DNA from: Ceratotherium simum simum | Taxonomy: Eukaryota > Chordata > Mammalia > Perissodactyla > Rhinocerotidae | Length of the DNA: 64,000 bases | Direction: 5' to 3' | NCBI RefSeq assembly: GCF_000283155.1 | Contig: NW_004454197.1 | Span: 13,713,814-13,777,813 of the forward strand | Part shown: positions 23,401 to 37,599 of the stretch, one piece after another | Layout of the letters: each line of letters begins with the position of its first letter | Numbering within the stretch: position 1 is the stretch's first letter | Notes under the pieces: generated by a model | What the model was told of the DNA's origin: nothing | The model's database searches: none | Seen by the model: the letters and a program-made list of their open reading frames with translations, nothing else | Program-made: the position numbers and the translations under genes

Positions 23401-23840
23401 TGCTTCTACCAAATCTACCATCTGTGGACCTACAGAATGCCTTATCAACCATTATGGTGGTCCACATAGCATTGCTTCTGATCAAGGAACTCACTTGGAG
23501 GCAAATGATTTGTGGCAATGAGCTCATGCTCATGCAATTCACTGGTCTTAACATATTCCTCATCATCCTGAAGCAGCTGGCTTGATAGAGCAGTGGAATG
23601 GCCTTTTGAAGACTCAGTTACAGTACCAGCTGGGTGGCAGTACCTCACAGGGCTGGAGCAATGTTCTCTAGGAGGTTGTATATGCTCTAAATTAGCATCC
23701 AATATATGGTGCTGTTTCTTCCAGGATTCAGGAATCAAGGGCTGGAAATGGGAGTGGCACCACTCACTATTACCTCTAGTGATCTACAATTTTTGCTTCC
23801 TGTCTCTGTGACCTTAACCCCTGCTGGTCTTGAGGTCTTG
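20453..23840 (+). pseudogene. ERVL internal region (gag-pol), highly degraded
   Basis: A Gag-like stretch lies at 20901-21110. A reverse-transcriptase region follows with an LPQGY-like block at about 21745 and a YIDD motif at 21860-21871. A ribonuclease H start reading FTDGSA is at 22670-22687, and integrase-like text runs to about 23780. Numerous stops and frameshifts break every domain; it cannot encode a working protein. No env was seen, as expected of ERVL. No 3' LTR was found before MIR and L1 sequence begins, so the element is 3'-truncated. Confidence 0.75.
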
Positions 23841-23959
23841 GTGGCTCTCTTCAATATTGTCATTGGGCATTGGTGAGGCGTTTCCATCTGCAAACCTGAG
23901 TCTTCCTTGAAGGGTGGCAGATCATGGAATTATTTGTAGAATGGGGAGTCTGGAAGAAT

Positions 23960-24056
23960 TTCTGCATAATATGGAACAAATTACTTAGCCATTTTGAGTA
24001 AAGTTTCTTCATTTGAAAAGCATGACTAATAATATGCCTCCTTCAGAGGATTGTTT
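23960..24056 (+). mobile_element. MIR left part, split by L1
   Basis: 'acaaattacttagccattttgagtaaagtttcttcatttg' then 'ccttcagaggattg' follows the MIR core. The sequence continues at about 26860 beyond the antisense L1. Confidence 0.6.
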
Positions 24057-26858
24057 TTTCTAATTTATTTTTTATTGAGGTAACATTGGTTTATAACATT
24101 ATATAAATTTCAGGTGTACATCACTATATTTCGACTTCTGTATAGACAACATCATGTTCACCACCAAAAGTCTAGTTGCCATCCATCACTGTCCAGATGT
24201 CCCCTTTTACCCATTTTGCCCTCCCTCCACCTCTGTTGCCCTCTGGTAACCACCAATCTGTTTTCTGTATCTACGTGTTTGTTGCTTGTTGTTGGTTTTT
24301 TATCTTCCACATATGAGTGAAATCATAGGGTATTTGGTTTTCTCCATCTAACTTATTTTGCTTAGCGTAATACCCTCAAGTTCCATCCACGTTGTCGCGA
24401 ATGGCAAGATTTCATATTTTTTATGGCTGAGTAGTATTCCATTGTGTGTATGTATATACCACATCTTCTTTGTCCATTCATCCATTGATGGGCACTTACG
24501 TTGTTTCCAAGTCTTGGCTATCATGAATAATGCTGTAATGAACATAGGGGTGCATATATCTTTTCTAATTAGTGTTTTCATGTTCTTTGGATAAATATCC
24601 GGTAGTGGAATAGCTAGATCATATGGTAGTTCTATTTGTAATTGTTTGAGAAATCTCCATACTGTTTTCCTTAGTGGCTGCACCAGTTTACATTCACACC
24701 AGCAGTGTATGAGGGTTCCCTTTTCTTCACATCCTCTCCAGCACTTGTTATTTTTTGCCCTTTAATAATAGCCGTTCTGACATGTGTGAGGTGATATCTC
24801 ATTGTGGTTTTGATTTGCATCTGTAATAATTAGTGATGTTGAACATCTTTTTATATGCCTGTTGGCCATCTGTATATCTTCTTTGGAAAAATATCTGTTC
24901 ATATCCACTACCCATTTTTCAATTGGGTTGTTTGTTTTTTTGTTGTTGACTTGTATGAGTTCTTTATGTATTTTGGATATTAACTCCTTATTGGATGTAT
25001 GATTTGCAAATATCTTCTCCCATTTGGTAGGTTCTTTTTTCTCAGGATTTCCATGGCTATTTGGGGTCTTTTGTTGTTCCATATGCGTTTTAGGATTCTT
25101 TGTTCTATGTCCGTGAAATCTGCCATTGGGACTTTGATAGGGATTGCAATGAACCTGTAGATTGCTTTAGATAATAGGGACATTTTAACTACGTTAATTC
25201 TTCTAATCCATGAGCATGGAATATCTTTCCATTTCTTTGTGTCTTCATTGATTTCTTTCAACAATGTTTTATAGTTTTCAGTGTACACGTCTTTTACCTC
25301 CTTGGTTATTTATTCCTAAGTTTTTTATTCTTTTTGTTGTGATTGTAAATGAGATTGTGTTCTTGATTTCTCTTTCTGCTAGTTTGTTGTTAGTGTATAG
25401 AAATGCAACTGATTTTTGTGTCTTGATTTTGTACCCTGAAACTTTACTGTATTCATTTATTATTTCTAATAGTTTTTTTTGATGGATTCTTTAGGGTTTT
25501 CTATATATAAAATCATGTCATCTGCAAATAGTGACAGTTTTACTTCTTCCTTTCCAATTTGGATCTCTTTTGTTTCTTTTTCTTGCCTAATTGCTCTGGC
25601 TAGGACTTCCAATACTTTGTAGAATAAGAGTGGCAAAAGTGGGCATCCTTGTCTTGTTCCTGTTCTTAGAGGCATAGCTTTCAGTTTTTCACCATTAAGT
25701 ATGATGTTAGCTGTGGGTTTGTCGTATGTAGCCTTTATTATGTTGAAGTATTTTCCTTCTATACCCATTTTATTGTTTTTATTATAAATGGATGCTGACT
25801 CTTGTTTAATGCCTTCTCTGCATCTATTGAGATGATCATGTGATTTTTATTCTTCATTTTTTAATGTGGTGTATCACATTAATCAATCACATTGATTGAT
25901 TTATGAATGTTGAACCATCCTTGCAAATCTGAAATAAATCTCACTTGATTGTGGTATATGATCCTTTTAATATATTGTCATATTCAATTTGCTAATATTT
26001 TGTTGAGGATTTTTGTATCTATGTTCATCAGTGATATTGGCCTGTAATTTTCCTTTTTTGTGTTGTCCTTGTCTGATTTTGGTATCAGGGTAGTGTCCTC
26101 ATCAAATGTGTTAGGAAGCATCCCAGCCTCTTCATTTATTGGAAGAGTTTCAGAAGCATAGGTATTAAATCTTTGAATGTTTGGTAGAGTTTACTGGGGA
26201 AGCCATTTTGTTTTTTGAGAGGTTTTTGATTATTGTTTTGATCTCCTTAGTAGTGATTGGTCTTTTCAGATTCTCTATTTCTTCTTGATTCAGTTTTGGA
26301 ATGTTGTAGAATTCTAAGAATTTATCCATTGCTTCTAGGTTACCCAGTTTGTTGGCATATTGCTTTTCATAGTATTCTCTTATAATCCTTTGTATTTCTG
26401 TGGTATTGTTATAATTTCTCCTATTTCACTTCTGATTTTATTTATTTGAGCCTTCTCTCTTTTTTTCTTAGTGAGTCTACCTAAAGGTTTGTCAATTTTG
26501 TTTATCTTTTCAAATAACCAGCTCTTATTTTCATCAATCTTTTCTATTATCTTTCTAGTTTCTATTTCATTTATTTCCATGCTAATTTTCATTATTTCCT
26601 TCCTTCTAGTGATTTTGGGCTTTGTTTGTTCTTCTTTTTCTAGTTCCTTTAGGTGTAAAGTTAGATTGTTTTATTTGATATTTTTCTTGTTTCTTGAGGT
26701 AGGCCTGCATTGCTATAAACTTCTTCTTAGTACCACTTTTGCTATATCTCATAGATTTGGGTATGTTGTATTTTCATTTTCATTTGTCTCCAGGTACTTT
26801 TTGATTTCTGATTTCTTTGTTGACTTAATGGGTGTTCAGTATCAAAGGATTATTTTGA
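24057..26858 (-). mobile_element. L1, antisense, 5'-truncated (~2.8 kb)
   Basis: Begins with the antisense L1 3' UTR ('ttattgaggtaacattggtttataacattat') and runs back through ORF2. Minus-strand fragments read [53 protein letters not shown] and EIETRKIIEKIDENKSWLFE. The FADD reverse-transcriptase motif is still present, but the frame is broken in many places. Its 5' end is truncated inside ORF2. Confidence 0.9.
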
Positions 26859-26940
26859 AGTTCAGATGAGGTGATACATGCAGAGTACATACCATGCTGC
26901 TCAGACCTGGTACACATGTTTGCACTAAATTTTGTTACTG
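26859..26940 (+). mobile_element. MIR right part, split by L1
   Basis: 'ttcagatgaggtgatacatgcagagtacataccatgctgctcagacctgg' continues the MIR order begun at 23960-24056. Confidence 0.5.
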
Positions 26941-29066
<2,126 letters not shown>

Positions 29067-29089
29067 TAAGAAGTTAGCGATAGGATAGG

Positions 29090-31780
29090 ATTTAGACTGG
29101 GGATTCTTTTTTAAGTAACTTATTTTTACTTCTCCCTCATACCAGAAACTAAGATAACACCATTTCTGCTTCTCCTTATCCAAACTCTGACTGGAGAGAT
29201 GAAAAAATTGAAACAGGGAGGTAGTGAGGGGGAGTGAGTATTGGAAGTTGCCTAATCCTGGGATATACTTCGGCTACTTCTGCCATGTATGACAGATACG
29301 TATTGAGTCCTTAAGGTATGCCAATCACTGTGCCAGGCACCATCACTTCTTACTGAGTAGTGGAGAGTTTGGTGCACTCATTGGTACTTCCAGTTACTGT
29401 GCTCAGTGGTAATATTGAGATCTGTATGGGGTACTTTGGGGGCTTGGAAAGGAAGTGTACTTAGCTTTATTTGGGGTTTTTGGGAAGGCTTGCTGGAGGA
29501 GGTGACATCTGGTTTGAGAATTACCCAAATGAGAAAGATGGAAAGAGGAAGTAGATGATCAAGATATAAAATAGCATAGGGTATGTATAGCAAATAAGTA
29601 GTCTATTTTTGGAGTGTAAAAGTTCAATGCTAGGGAGTAATGAGAGATGAAATGAGGCTACAGAACATAAGCAGGGACCAGCCAGAACATGAAATGTCTT
29701 GGATTTCAGCTAAGGAGCATGAACTTTATTATGAAGATAATTGAGAGACATTGTAAGAAGGCAGCATGATCAACTAGGGCAGTTGGCATTGAGATGGAAA
29801 GCAGAGACTTCGGTATTTTTCAGATAAAACAGGAGGACTTATATGTGACTTATGACTTGTGACTTATGAGTGATAGAAGGAGTAGTCAAAAATTATGCTA
29901 TCCAATATGGTAGCCACATATGGCTATTTAAGTTTAAATTTAAATTATTTAAATTTACATAAAATAAATTCAGTTCCTCACTTGCAATAGCCACATTTCT
30001 AGTGTTTAGTCACATGTTACTAGTGGCTACCATTTTGGGCATCACAGATCTAAAACATTTGCATCGTTGTAGAAAGTTCTATTGGGAAGTGTTGGTCTAG
30101 AATAATTCATAGATTTCTTGCTCTAATAGATTCGGAAAATAGAAAAGGAATGGGTTGTAGGAGAAAGTGATGAGTTACATTGCTCTAAGTGGATTTAATT
30201 AGTAGGTAGGTGATACATGTGTTCAACAGGAATGAAGGGGGTGGGAGTTAAACAAGAAGCTTAAAAAGAGTGACGAGGTTTGGAGTCATCACCAAAGGAG
30301 TTGATTGGGACACAGACAATGCCCAGGAAAAGGGTTGCTGGAGGTTGGAACCCATAAATTTGCAATAGCAATAAAATATGCAACTGTGTGATTATTTTCT
30401 TCCCAGCAGCCTAACTATGGGATTCCTGAACACAGGTTGTGGGACTGACCCAGGGTGGGATATTGTCCAGTACAGGTGGCAAGATTCAAAGGATGAAAGT
30501 TGACAGTTTGATGAGAGAATGATTCACATAATCAGCCATGAAGTCTGAATTTAGGGAGGTGAATGGAATCAGGGGCCAGTCAACTAGGAGTAAATGGGAG
30601 GACATGAAGGACGGGAGAGCTCTGTTTCGTCACATTGTTGTTGGAGTTGAAGTGAAGCACAACTGAGGTGGTAGCATACGAGCTCCTGGTCAGAAAGTGA
30701 TGTTGGAGTTTAAGAACTGGAAGAGTTTTGATACTGGATATTGCAGGTGATGGTAAGTCCAAGGAGTGATCATCATTGTGAGGACTGGAAGAAAGGAGTG
30801 GTCTCCTCTGCAAGAGAGAAATAAAAATGCTGTGATGTTAGAGTGTCTGTCGGGCTGTTGAAACCCTGAGTTTGGGCTGGATGATGTCAGAATCTGTGGT
30901 AGGGAAAGGGTCGGGATCTTCAGTGAATATGGCGATCGACTAGGAGGTTTAACCGCTGGGTGGTAGCACTGAGCACATGAAGCTAAGAAGTATGAATAGG
31001 ATTTTTTATATAAGGAGAAGGAGTACTGAATTGGAAACAGGGGTGGGCAGCAAAGGGTATGCAACCTAATCTCTATGCTCTGTGGTACCTGGAGCACAGG
31101 AGAATAGTGGCCCATTTAGAGAGGGCTGCAGAGTGAAGTGCCTGTGGGAGGCAAGGCAAGGAAGTGGAAGAAGCATTTAGGGAAATGATGAGGGTTTCCA
31201 AGAGTTTACTCTAGGATGGGGGACCTGAGTGCAAGAAGCTGAAGAGATGGAGGAGTGGGGGGGTGGGGAGGATAGAAAAGGGGAGTATGAGGAGGGTTGG
31301 AGGAGTACAAGGAGGACTGGAGAGTGGTGACGAGGGAGGCCAAGCATAATCATAATGGCTGACATTGATGGAGAGCTTGCTGGCTGTGTGCTCGGCACTG
31401 TGCTTGCTCTGTACACCTGGGGATTCGCCTGGTCCCTCACTCTCCCTCACTCTCCTAATATTTATTGATCCCCTCCTATTAACCAGGTGTTGTGCCAGGT
31501 GCTTGAGACATAAAGCAGACACAGTCTCAACTCTTAGAGTACTTACAGTCTAGTGGAGAAGGAAGACACCAAACACATCAGTTCCAAATGACGTGTGATA
31601 CGTGCTGTGGCAGGAGAACAGCATGCTTTGAGAATATAGGCCAGGTGGGAGGCCCAGAGAAATGATCTGCCTGCAAGGATTCAAATGCTGGAGTCCACCT
31701 GTAGAGGCTTGGCAAGGGGTCTAGGATGGTGGCCTTTGGGCTGAGGCCCACAAGCCTCAGAACCATGAAGTTTATGTTTG
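29090..31780 (+). mobile_element. L2-like LINE relic, sense, several blocks
   Basis: 'gaaggcttgctggaggaggtgacatctggtttgag' and 'aggagcatgaactttattatgaag', then 'tatttattgatcccctcctattaaccaggtgttgtgccagg', are typical L2 text. Blocks are separated by unassigned sequence and by MER5A. Confidence 0.65.
29896..30097 (-). mobile_element. MER5A-like hAT-Charlie element
   Basis: Starts 'tgctatccaatatggtagccacatatggctattta' and ends 'gtagaaagttctattgggaag'. This is the MER5A order on the minus strand, with the central AT-rich palindrome 'tttaaatttaaattatttaaattt'. Confidence 0.85.
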
Positions 31781-32510
31781 GAGAATCTGCATCAGGGGTT
31801 CTGCCTTCATGGCACTGGGTCAGGAAGGCAGTGAGGGCCCCTTTTGGGCAATTTCTCAGTGGTCATGCAGTGGCAGGAGAGATTTAACCCCTGAGTCATG
31901 TGATAGGGTGAGAGCTATCCTCAACTTGGTACCTTCACAAGATTTTCAAGTATTATTTTCATCATTCAATTTTATGTACCAATGAATCAAACTTGAGTTT
32001 TCTACTTTTAACATAGGAAAACTTATTTCTATTTGGAATTTAGGAAAACTTTTTTTCATTTGGAATTTGGGAAAAAGAGATGCATTAGGGAGAGGCAGAG
32101 GAGTAAGAAACTCTTGAGTTTCCTCACGAGGGTCCCCAGTGAAGTAAAATGAGGCTCCACACTGGGGAAGGGTAATCTCTTTGGAAGTGATGATGGGTGA
32201 ACTGTCAACCCTGAAGAGAGTTCCGTGACTCTGCTTCCAGGAGGCTCAGCACAAGAGTGGGGGCCAAAGGCCACTCACACGGTCATTTAACCACCCCGTC
32301 ATCATCAGAGCAGGCTGGTGCCCCCTGGTCAAGCAACATGACAGCAGCTACCTGTTTTAAAATTAAATTAAAATTAAATTTTAATTTTACTTAAATTTTA
32401 AAATTCCAAAATTAAATTTAGGGTCATAATATTTAAGCTAAGATAGATTGCTTTTCTTTCTTATTCTTAACGTATTAGCCCATCTTTCCCTCTCAGTTGT
32501 TTGGATTCCT
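31780..32510. other. Intron, unassigned; short AT palindrome
   Basis: No recognised exon or repeat family. At 32357-32415 an AAATT/AATTT-rich stretch forms a self-complementary tract. Confidence 0.45.
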
Positions 32511-32514
32511 GGTT

Positions 32515-32790
32515 CTTCTGCAGCCTCATGGTGCAGAAGAGAGACAGTAGATTTGGATTCAGGAGGCTTACAGTATAGTCCCCACTCTAAACATGTGAGC
32601 CTTCTGACCTAGCACACATCTCTCAGTCACCCCAATCCTTTCCTTTTAATCTGTAAAATGAGGATAAAAGAGTGCCTACTGCCCAGGGTTGATGGGAGGA
32701 TTATAGGAGATAATGCATGTGAAGTCCTTAACACAGTACCTGGCACATGATAAGTGCTCAATTCATGTTACCTGTCAGTATTCTTACTTT
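32515..32790 (+). mobile_element. MIR SINE
   Basis: 'tttaatctgtaaaatgaggataaaag' followed by 'cctggcacatgataagtgctcaattcatg' is a well-preserved MIR core and 3' part. Confidence 0.85.
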
Positions 32791-32886
32791 TATTATTGTA
32801 TTACCATATAGCCATTATTATTATTATTATTTTATTATTGGTATATCAGAATTGAAATGAGATCTCTAATGTAAGAAGTTGATAAA

Positions 32887-33070
32887 TCTCTCTTCTCTCT
32901 CTCCCCTCCATCTTTCCCTCCCTCTCTCTCTCTCTTCTTTCTCTCCCTCCCTCTCCCTCCCTCTGTTTCTCTCCCTCCCTCCCTCTCTTTCTCTCCCTCC
33001 CTTTCTCCCTCCCTCTCCCTCCCTCTCTTTCTCTCCCTCCCTCTCTCCTCTCTCCCTTTCTCTTTCTCTC
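32887..33070. repeat. CT-rich (TCCC/TCTC)n microsatellite at a splice acceptor
   Basis: About 185 nt almost wholly of C and T, with only two isolated purines, made of mixed TCCC, TCTC and TTTC units. It runs directly into the acceptor 'aacag' at 33075 of the exon with the WPD loop and HCSAGVGR. It likely serves as the polypyrimidine tract. Frames through it on either strand are artefacts. Confidence 0.95.
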
Positions 33071-33075
33071 AACAG

Positions 33076-33291
33076 ACAGAAACTCGGCACTCTGTAAAAC
33101 ACTTGCAGTTCACCGACTGGCCAGACCATGGCACTCCTGCCTCAGTAGATGCTTTTATAAAGTATATTCGTTATGTGAGGAAGAGCCACCTTACCGGACC
33201 CCTGGTTGTTCACTGCAGTGCTGGTGTGGGCCGAACAGGGGTGTTCCTATGTGTGGATGTTGTGTTCTGTGCCATTGAAAAGAACTTTTCA
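33076..33291 (+). CDS. PTPN20: PTPN20 exon: WPD loop and HC(X5)R catalytic signature
   Basis: The exon is 72 codons long and phase 0 at both ends. The acceptor is tctctcaacag; the donor is gtaagt at 33292. WPDHG is at 33118-33132 and carries the general-acid Asp. HCSAGVGRTG is at 33211-33240, with the nucleophilic Cys codon at 33214-33216 and the phosphate-binding Arg at 33232-33234. Both are intact, so an active enzyme is expected. Just upstream lies an extreme CT-rich microsatellite (32887-33070) that acts as, or replaces, the normal polypyrimidine tract. Confidence 0.96.
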
Positions 33292-33379
33292 GTAAGTGTG
33301 TGAATTAAGCAGATAAACCAATGCTGTTGGTAAACACTCTACTTTTAACAGCCTTCTAATATCTGAAGACTAATATTTG

Positions 33380-33815
33380 TCCTTCAAGAGCAACTTAGTA
33401 AATAGAAAGCACGTGAGTTTTGGGTACCTGCTTCTCACTTAACTGCTGCAGGTTCCTGGAGGTGGTTGTGAGAATTAAAGTACATTATGCAAAGGAATGG
33501 CTTAGGACCGTGTCTGGAGCATAGTATGTACACAGTAACGTGAGTTCATTTTCCTTTTCCTTCCCTCCTCCACACAGACAGTTTTTAGAGTCTTGTTAGA
33601 GAGTGTTGATGAAGTGTACCTGTTTTTACTGAACAGAAATACACGCGTGTGAACACACTGGGAAAAGGGTAGACTTGAGAGTTAACGAGAGGCCACTAGA
33701 TTTGACTGCCAGCTTTGCCACATACTTGAGATTTCGGTGACTTTGTGCAAAGTGCTTATCCTCTCTGAAGCCCAGGTTTCTCATATGTAAAATAAGGATA
33801 ATAATATTGTTGGTT
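33380..33815 (+). mobile_element. Two MIR pieces
   Basis: 'tgagaattaaagtacattatgcaaaggaatggctta..cctg' (33470-33540) and 'ctttgccacatacttgag..gtgactttgtgcaaagtgctta..' (33700-33815) fit MIR in sense orientation. Confidence 0.6.
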
Positions 33816-33829
33816 TTGAGTCAATTAAC

Positions 33830-34470
33830 AATTCTTCATTTTCCTCCTAAATTTGGAGCCAGCTAAGAGATAGACACGAGAATTACACACATGGTGATTG
33901 TGCTAGTACCTTTATTGTTGATTAAACTGATTAGGGAATGTGACTTCAGTTCTGTGGCCAAAAAGGCTTACGTACTAAACCGTTTCCCTGTGCTGTGAAA
34001 GTGAGGAGGGGAGACATCTGTTTACTTAGCAGGCATAAGGGGACAGGTGGCTCTTACCGTGACCACAAGGATACAGAAATCCACACCTCAGTCATAGGAA
34101 AACGGGCGACGAGGCATTTGCCCTGGTAGGCGAATGCTGCAGAGTTATGCTGTTGTCAGAACAAAAGTTAAATCTCTGCTGTCTCCGGCTTTACATAGTC
34201 ATTCCCCGACAGTGAGAGGCTTTCCCCGCAAAATGGCTGCCTCAGTTCCAGAACTCCCCATCCTCATGCCATGTTGTGTGGGAGGGTACAAAAATGGCCT
34301 CTCCCAGTAACTCCCTGTAGGACAGGGGGTGTTTCTTTTTCTCAGAAGCTTGAGCCAGTATCTCCTAGCATTTCACTGTTTCTCACTGAAGCCCTTCCCT
34401 GAGCTCACCACTGTGGGTGATGCTGGTCCAGTTAGGACCACTCCAGGCCATAAGGCTAAGAATGAGAAAG
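33830..34470 (-). mobile_element. Possible class I LTR, antisense
   Basis: 'tagtacctttattgttga' (reverse of an AATAAA context), then 'aaaatggctgcc' and GC-richer text, resembles an LTR on the minus strand. Borders were not defined. Confidence 0.3.
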
Positions 34471-36000
34471 GAATGTTTTCCAGAACAAACTCAGAGTTTT
34501 ATTCCTAAGAATGAACGTAAACTGGGTGGTCAAAAAAAAAAAAAAAATAGACCTCCTCAAAAATGCTGAAAATTTAGGTAGTATGAGTCTGATGTTATCT
34601 ATTCCCATAACTGATGTTGTTTTATTCTTTTAGCAGAAAATGTATTAGCATAATTTTTCTTTTATATATTCTCCATCATAATTTCTTAAAATAATTTGTT
34701 TATATTTGTCCTTATTTTATATCCCTTCAAAAACTGTAAGTATTATATTTCCTGAGTCCAAGGAACACTGTTTTTTTCCACATTATACCTTCTTTAAACT
34801 CAAAATGTGTCTTATAATAAGTTAGCTGTCAGTTTAATTGACAGTGTTTTTCTTAGTGGTACGTAAAATAATGATGCATCTTACAATTAAGGATGCTTAG
34901 ATTTGATGAAATATAGTGGTTCAAAAATACGAAATACATCCGTTGTTTCCTTATTCGCTTTCCATAGAGATTTGAACTGTCAAATGTTCTTACTGATGCC
35001 CCTCTCTACTCTTTTCAAAAATTTTGTCCACCAGAGCTACTAAAAAATGATCTTGGACCAACACCAATCTGTGGATGTTTGTTGTCTGCAGCAAGAGTTT
35101 ATAGAAATTGAGAGTGAGCATTTAGAAACTTTCAAAGCAGTTTGGTGTATTGCTGTGACATCCAAGAGCATGACAGTGGGTTGGTCTTGTTGAAGAGGGT
35201 GTAGACCAGTTTGTGTGGTGTGGAACTCACGTGGGAGTCTTACACGCTGCAGGCTGCATACCGGTCATGTGCGGCTGGAGAAGTTGTGACCTATGACATT
35301 TTAAGATTAGTTTATCAATTACAACGCTAAAGGATATGAAAATCTAAGAATGTGTAACCATTTATTTCTTTTTATTAATTGTTATTTTTATAGCCATTTT
35401 CATTTTTAATCAAGCCTCCTCAAAAATCCTTGACACGTTGGGAACAAACTGGCTCTTATCTTGCAGAAACACAGATTGCTCTGTAGTTCAAACATTCTCA
35501 GTAGAACTTTCCCCTCTAACTGTCTTTAGCATGTGATAACATTTGTTAATTAACAGTTACCACATTATCACATAATGAAGTGAATAATCTAAAATTTAAC
35601 ATATTAGCCTTTACATACTTAAAAAGTCTTACTGCACCACTAAGTACACTGTTGAGTTCATCGGGCGGGGTTTTTTTGTTTCGAGACTTGGTTGATGAGG
35701 CAGTGTGTTGATCTATCTTCTGGCCTAAGTGCCTTGATCTCTGCACTCCCTCAGGCTGTGTTCTTGTCCTTGCAGCTCCACCGCCAGAACATGATCCTAC
35801 ACAAAGCTGAAGCTCCAGACACTTGTGACAATGTAGTACTTTTCATTTTTATACAGTTTAGACCTAATTGTGTTTGTCAGTAATCAAACTGAATAAAGGA
35901 AGAATTCTTCCTTCTTATCACATCATGTTCAAATCACACATACACTGAAAGAATCACTATGTTAGCAAAATCTATGCATTCATTAAGTTGCAGTGGTAAA
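34470..36000. other. Intron, unassigned
   Basis: AT-rich sequence with a short A-run at 34533; no recognised exon or repeat. Confidence 0.4.
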
Positions 36001-36016
36001 TACTTTGCCACTTTTT

Positions 36017-36269
36017 TGTTTTTCTTTATTTGCTGAAGAAGATGAGCCCTGAGCTAACTTCTGTTGCCAATCCTCCTCCTTTTGCTGAGGAAGATTAGCC
36101 CTGGGCTAACATCCATGCCCATCTTCCTCTACTTTATATGTGGGACACCTGCCACAGCATGGCTTGATGAGTGGTGCGTAGGTCCACACCCGGGTTCTGA
36201 ACCTGCAAACCCCAGGCCGCTGAAGCGGAGTGTGCGATCTTAACCACTATGTCACCAAGCTGGCCCCAG
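36017..36269 (-). mobile_element. ERE SINE, antisense
   Basis: Two body modules ('gaagatgagccctgagctaac', 'gaggaagattagccctgggctaac') and a head ending 'gtcaccaagctggcccc'. The duplication tactttgccacttttt / tactttgctactttta flanks it at 36001-36016 and 36270-36285 (two mismatches). Confidence 0.93.
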
Positions 36270-36754
36270 TACTTTGCTACTTTTATTTGTTTCCGAAATT
36301 GATACCACTCCATATCATTAGCCAGTCCCTGAATTTGTCAAACTGTGGTGTCATTAGAAAGTGGTACTTTATCTTTTTTTGCCACATATTTACCCAAAAT
36401 TTCCAAGAAAACATGCTTAGTGCAGTCTTTCACCATTGTCCTGGCAATCATATATGGAGTTTTAGTCTTAGCAATTCAAAGTGCTATTTTGTAAGCCTGC
36501 CAAGCATTATTGTTACATGTGAAATATTGAACATCAGCTTCTGTTGGCTTTTTAATTTAATATGCTTTAAAATAATTCTTTTGTCTTTGAACTTATTTCA
36601 TTTTTTATGTAAATGACAAGTAAATTTTAATGATTCCTTTGCTTTGTTAGCCAGTACATCTTTGTAAGTTACACAAGTGTGGTTTTAGCAATTCACAATC
36701 AATAATGGCTACAAAACTCAATATGTGAGGAATCATAATTCCAGGTAAAATTAA

Positions 36755-37590
36755 CGTGAATGGTATACCCATTCTGGAAAATAGTTTTACAGTTTCTTTA
36801 AAAAAAACAGAAACAAAACTAAACTAAACTTACCATATAACCCCAGCAATAGCACTCCTGGGTATTTATCCCAGAGAAATGAAAACTTATATTCACACAA
36901 AAACCTATATATAAATGTTCCTAGCAGATCTAGTCATGATTTCCAGAAACTGTAAACAACTTAGATATCCTTCAGTAACTTGATGATTAAACAGACTGGT
37001 ACATGTCCACACCATGGAATACTATTTAGCAATAAAAAGTAATGAACTGTTGATACACACAACTATTTGGATGGATCTCAAGGCAATTATGCTGAATAAA
37101 AAAAAGTAAATCTCAAAAAGTTAGATATTACATGATTCCACTCATGTAATCCTCTTGAAATAACAAAACTGTACAGATAGAGAACAGATTACTGGTTGCC
37201 AAGGGTTAGAGATTGGGGTGGATGGGTAGTTCTAATGGATAGCCTGAGGAAGTCTTGTGTTGGAACAGTTATGTATCTTGATTGTGGTTGCGGTTACATG
37301 AATCTTCACATCTGATAACATTGCATAGAACTACATACACTCACATACACACACACACGTACACATGATTGCATATAAAACTGGCAAAATCTGAATAAGC
37401 TCTCTGGATTGTACCAATGTCAATTTCCTGGTTTTGATATTATACTATAGTTATATAGGATGGTATAATTGGGGGAAACTGAGTGAAGGCTAGATACACA
37501 GGATCTCTCTGTACATTTTTGTTTGCAACTTATTGTGTATCGATAATTATTTCAGTATAAAAACTTTTAAAGGCTTAATTAAAATTTTAA
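36755..37590 (+). mobile_element. L1 3' end, sense
   Basis: 'ctggaaaatagttttacagtttcttt', 'caccatggaatactatttagcaataaaaag', and a 3' UTR 'gagggg/gggggaaactgagtgaagg' to 'cagtataaaaacttttaaag'. A (CA)n run lies at 37333-37356. Confidence 0.85.
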
Positions 37591-37599
37591 ATTATTATA

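Noticed and set aside
32866..33129. Open frames on both strands across the CT-rich tract (Arg/Glu/Gly-rich or Ser/Leu/Pro-rich)
   Set aside because: They come from translating a microsatellite; only the part from 33076 on the plus strand is a true exon.
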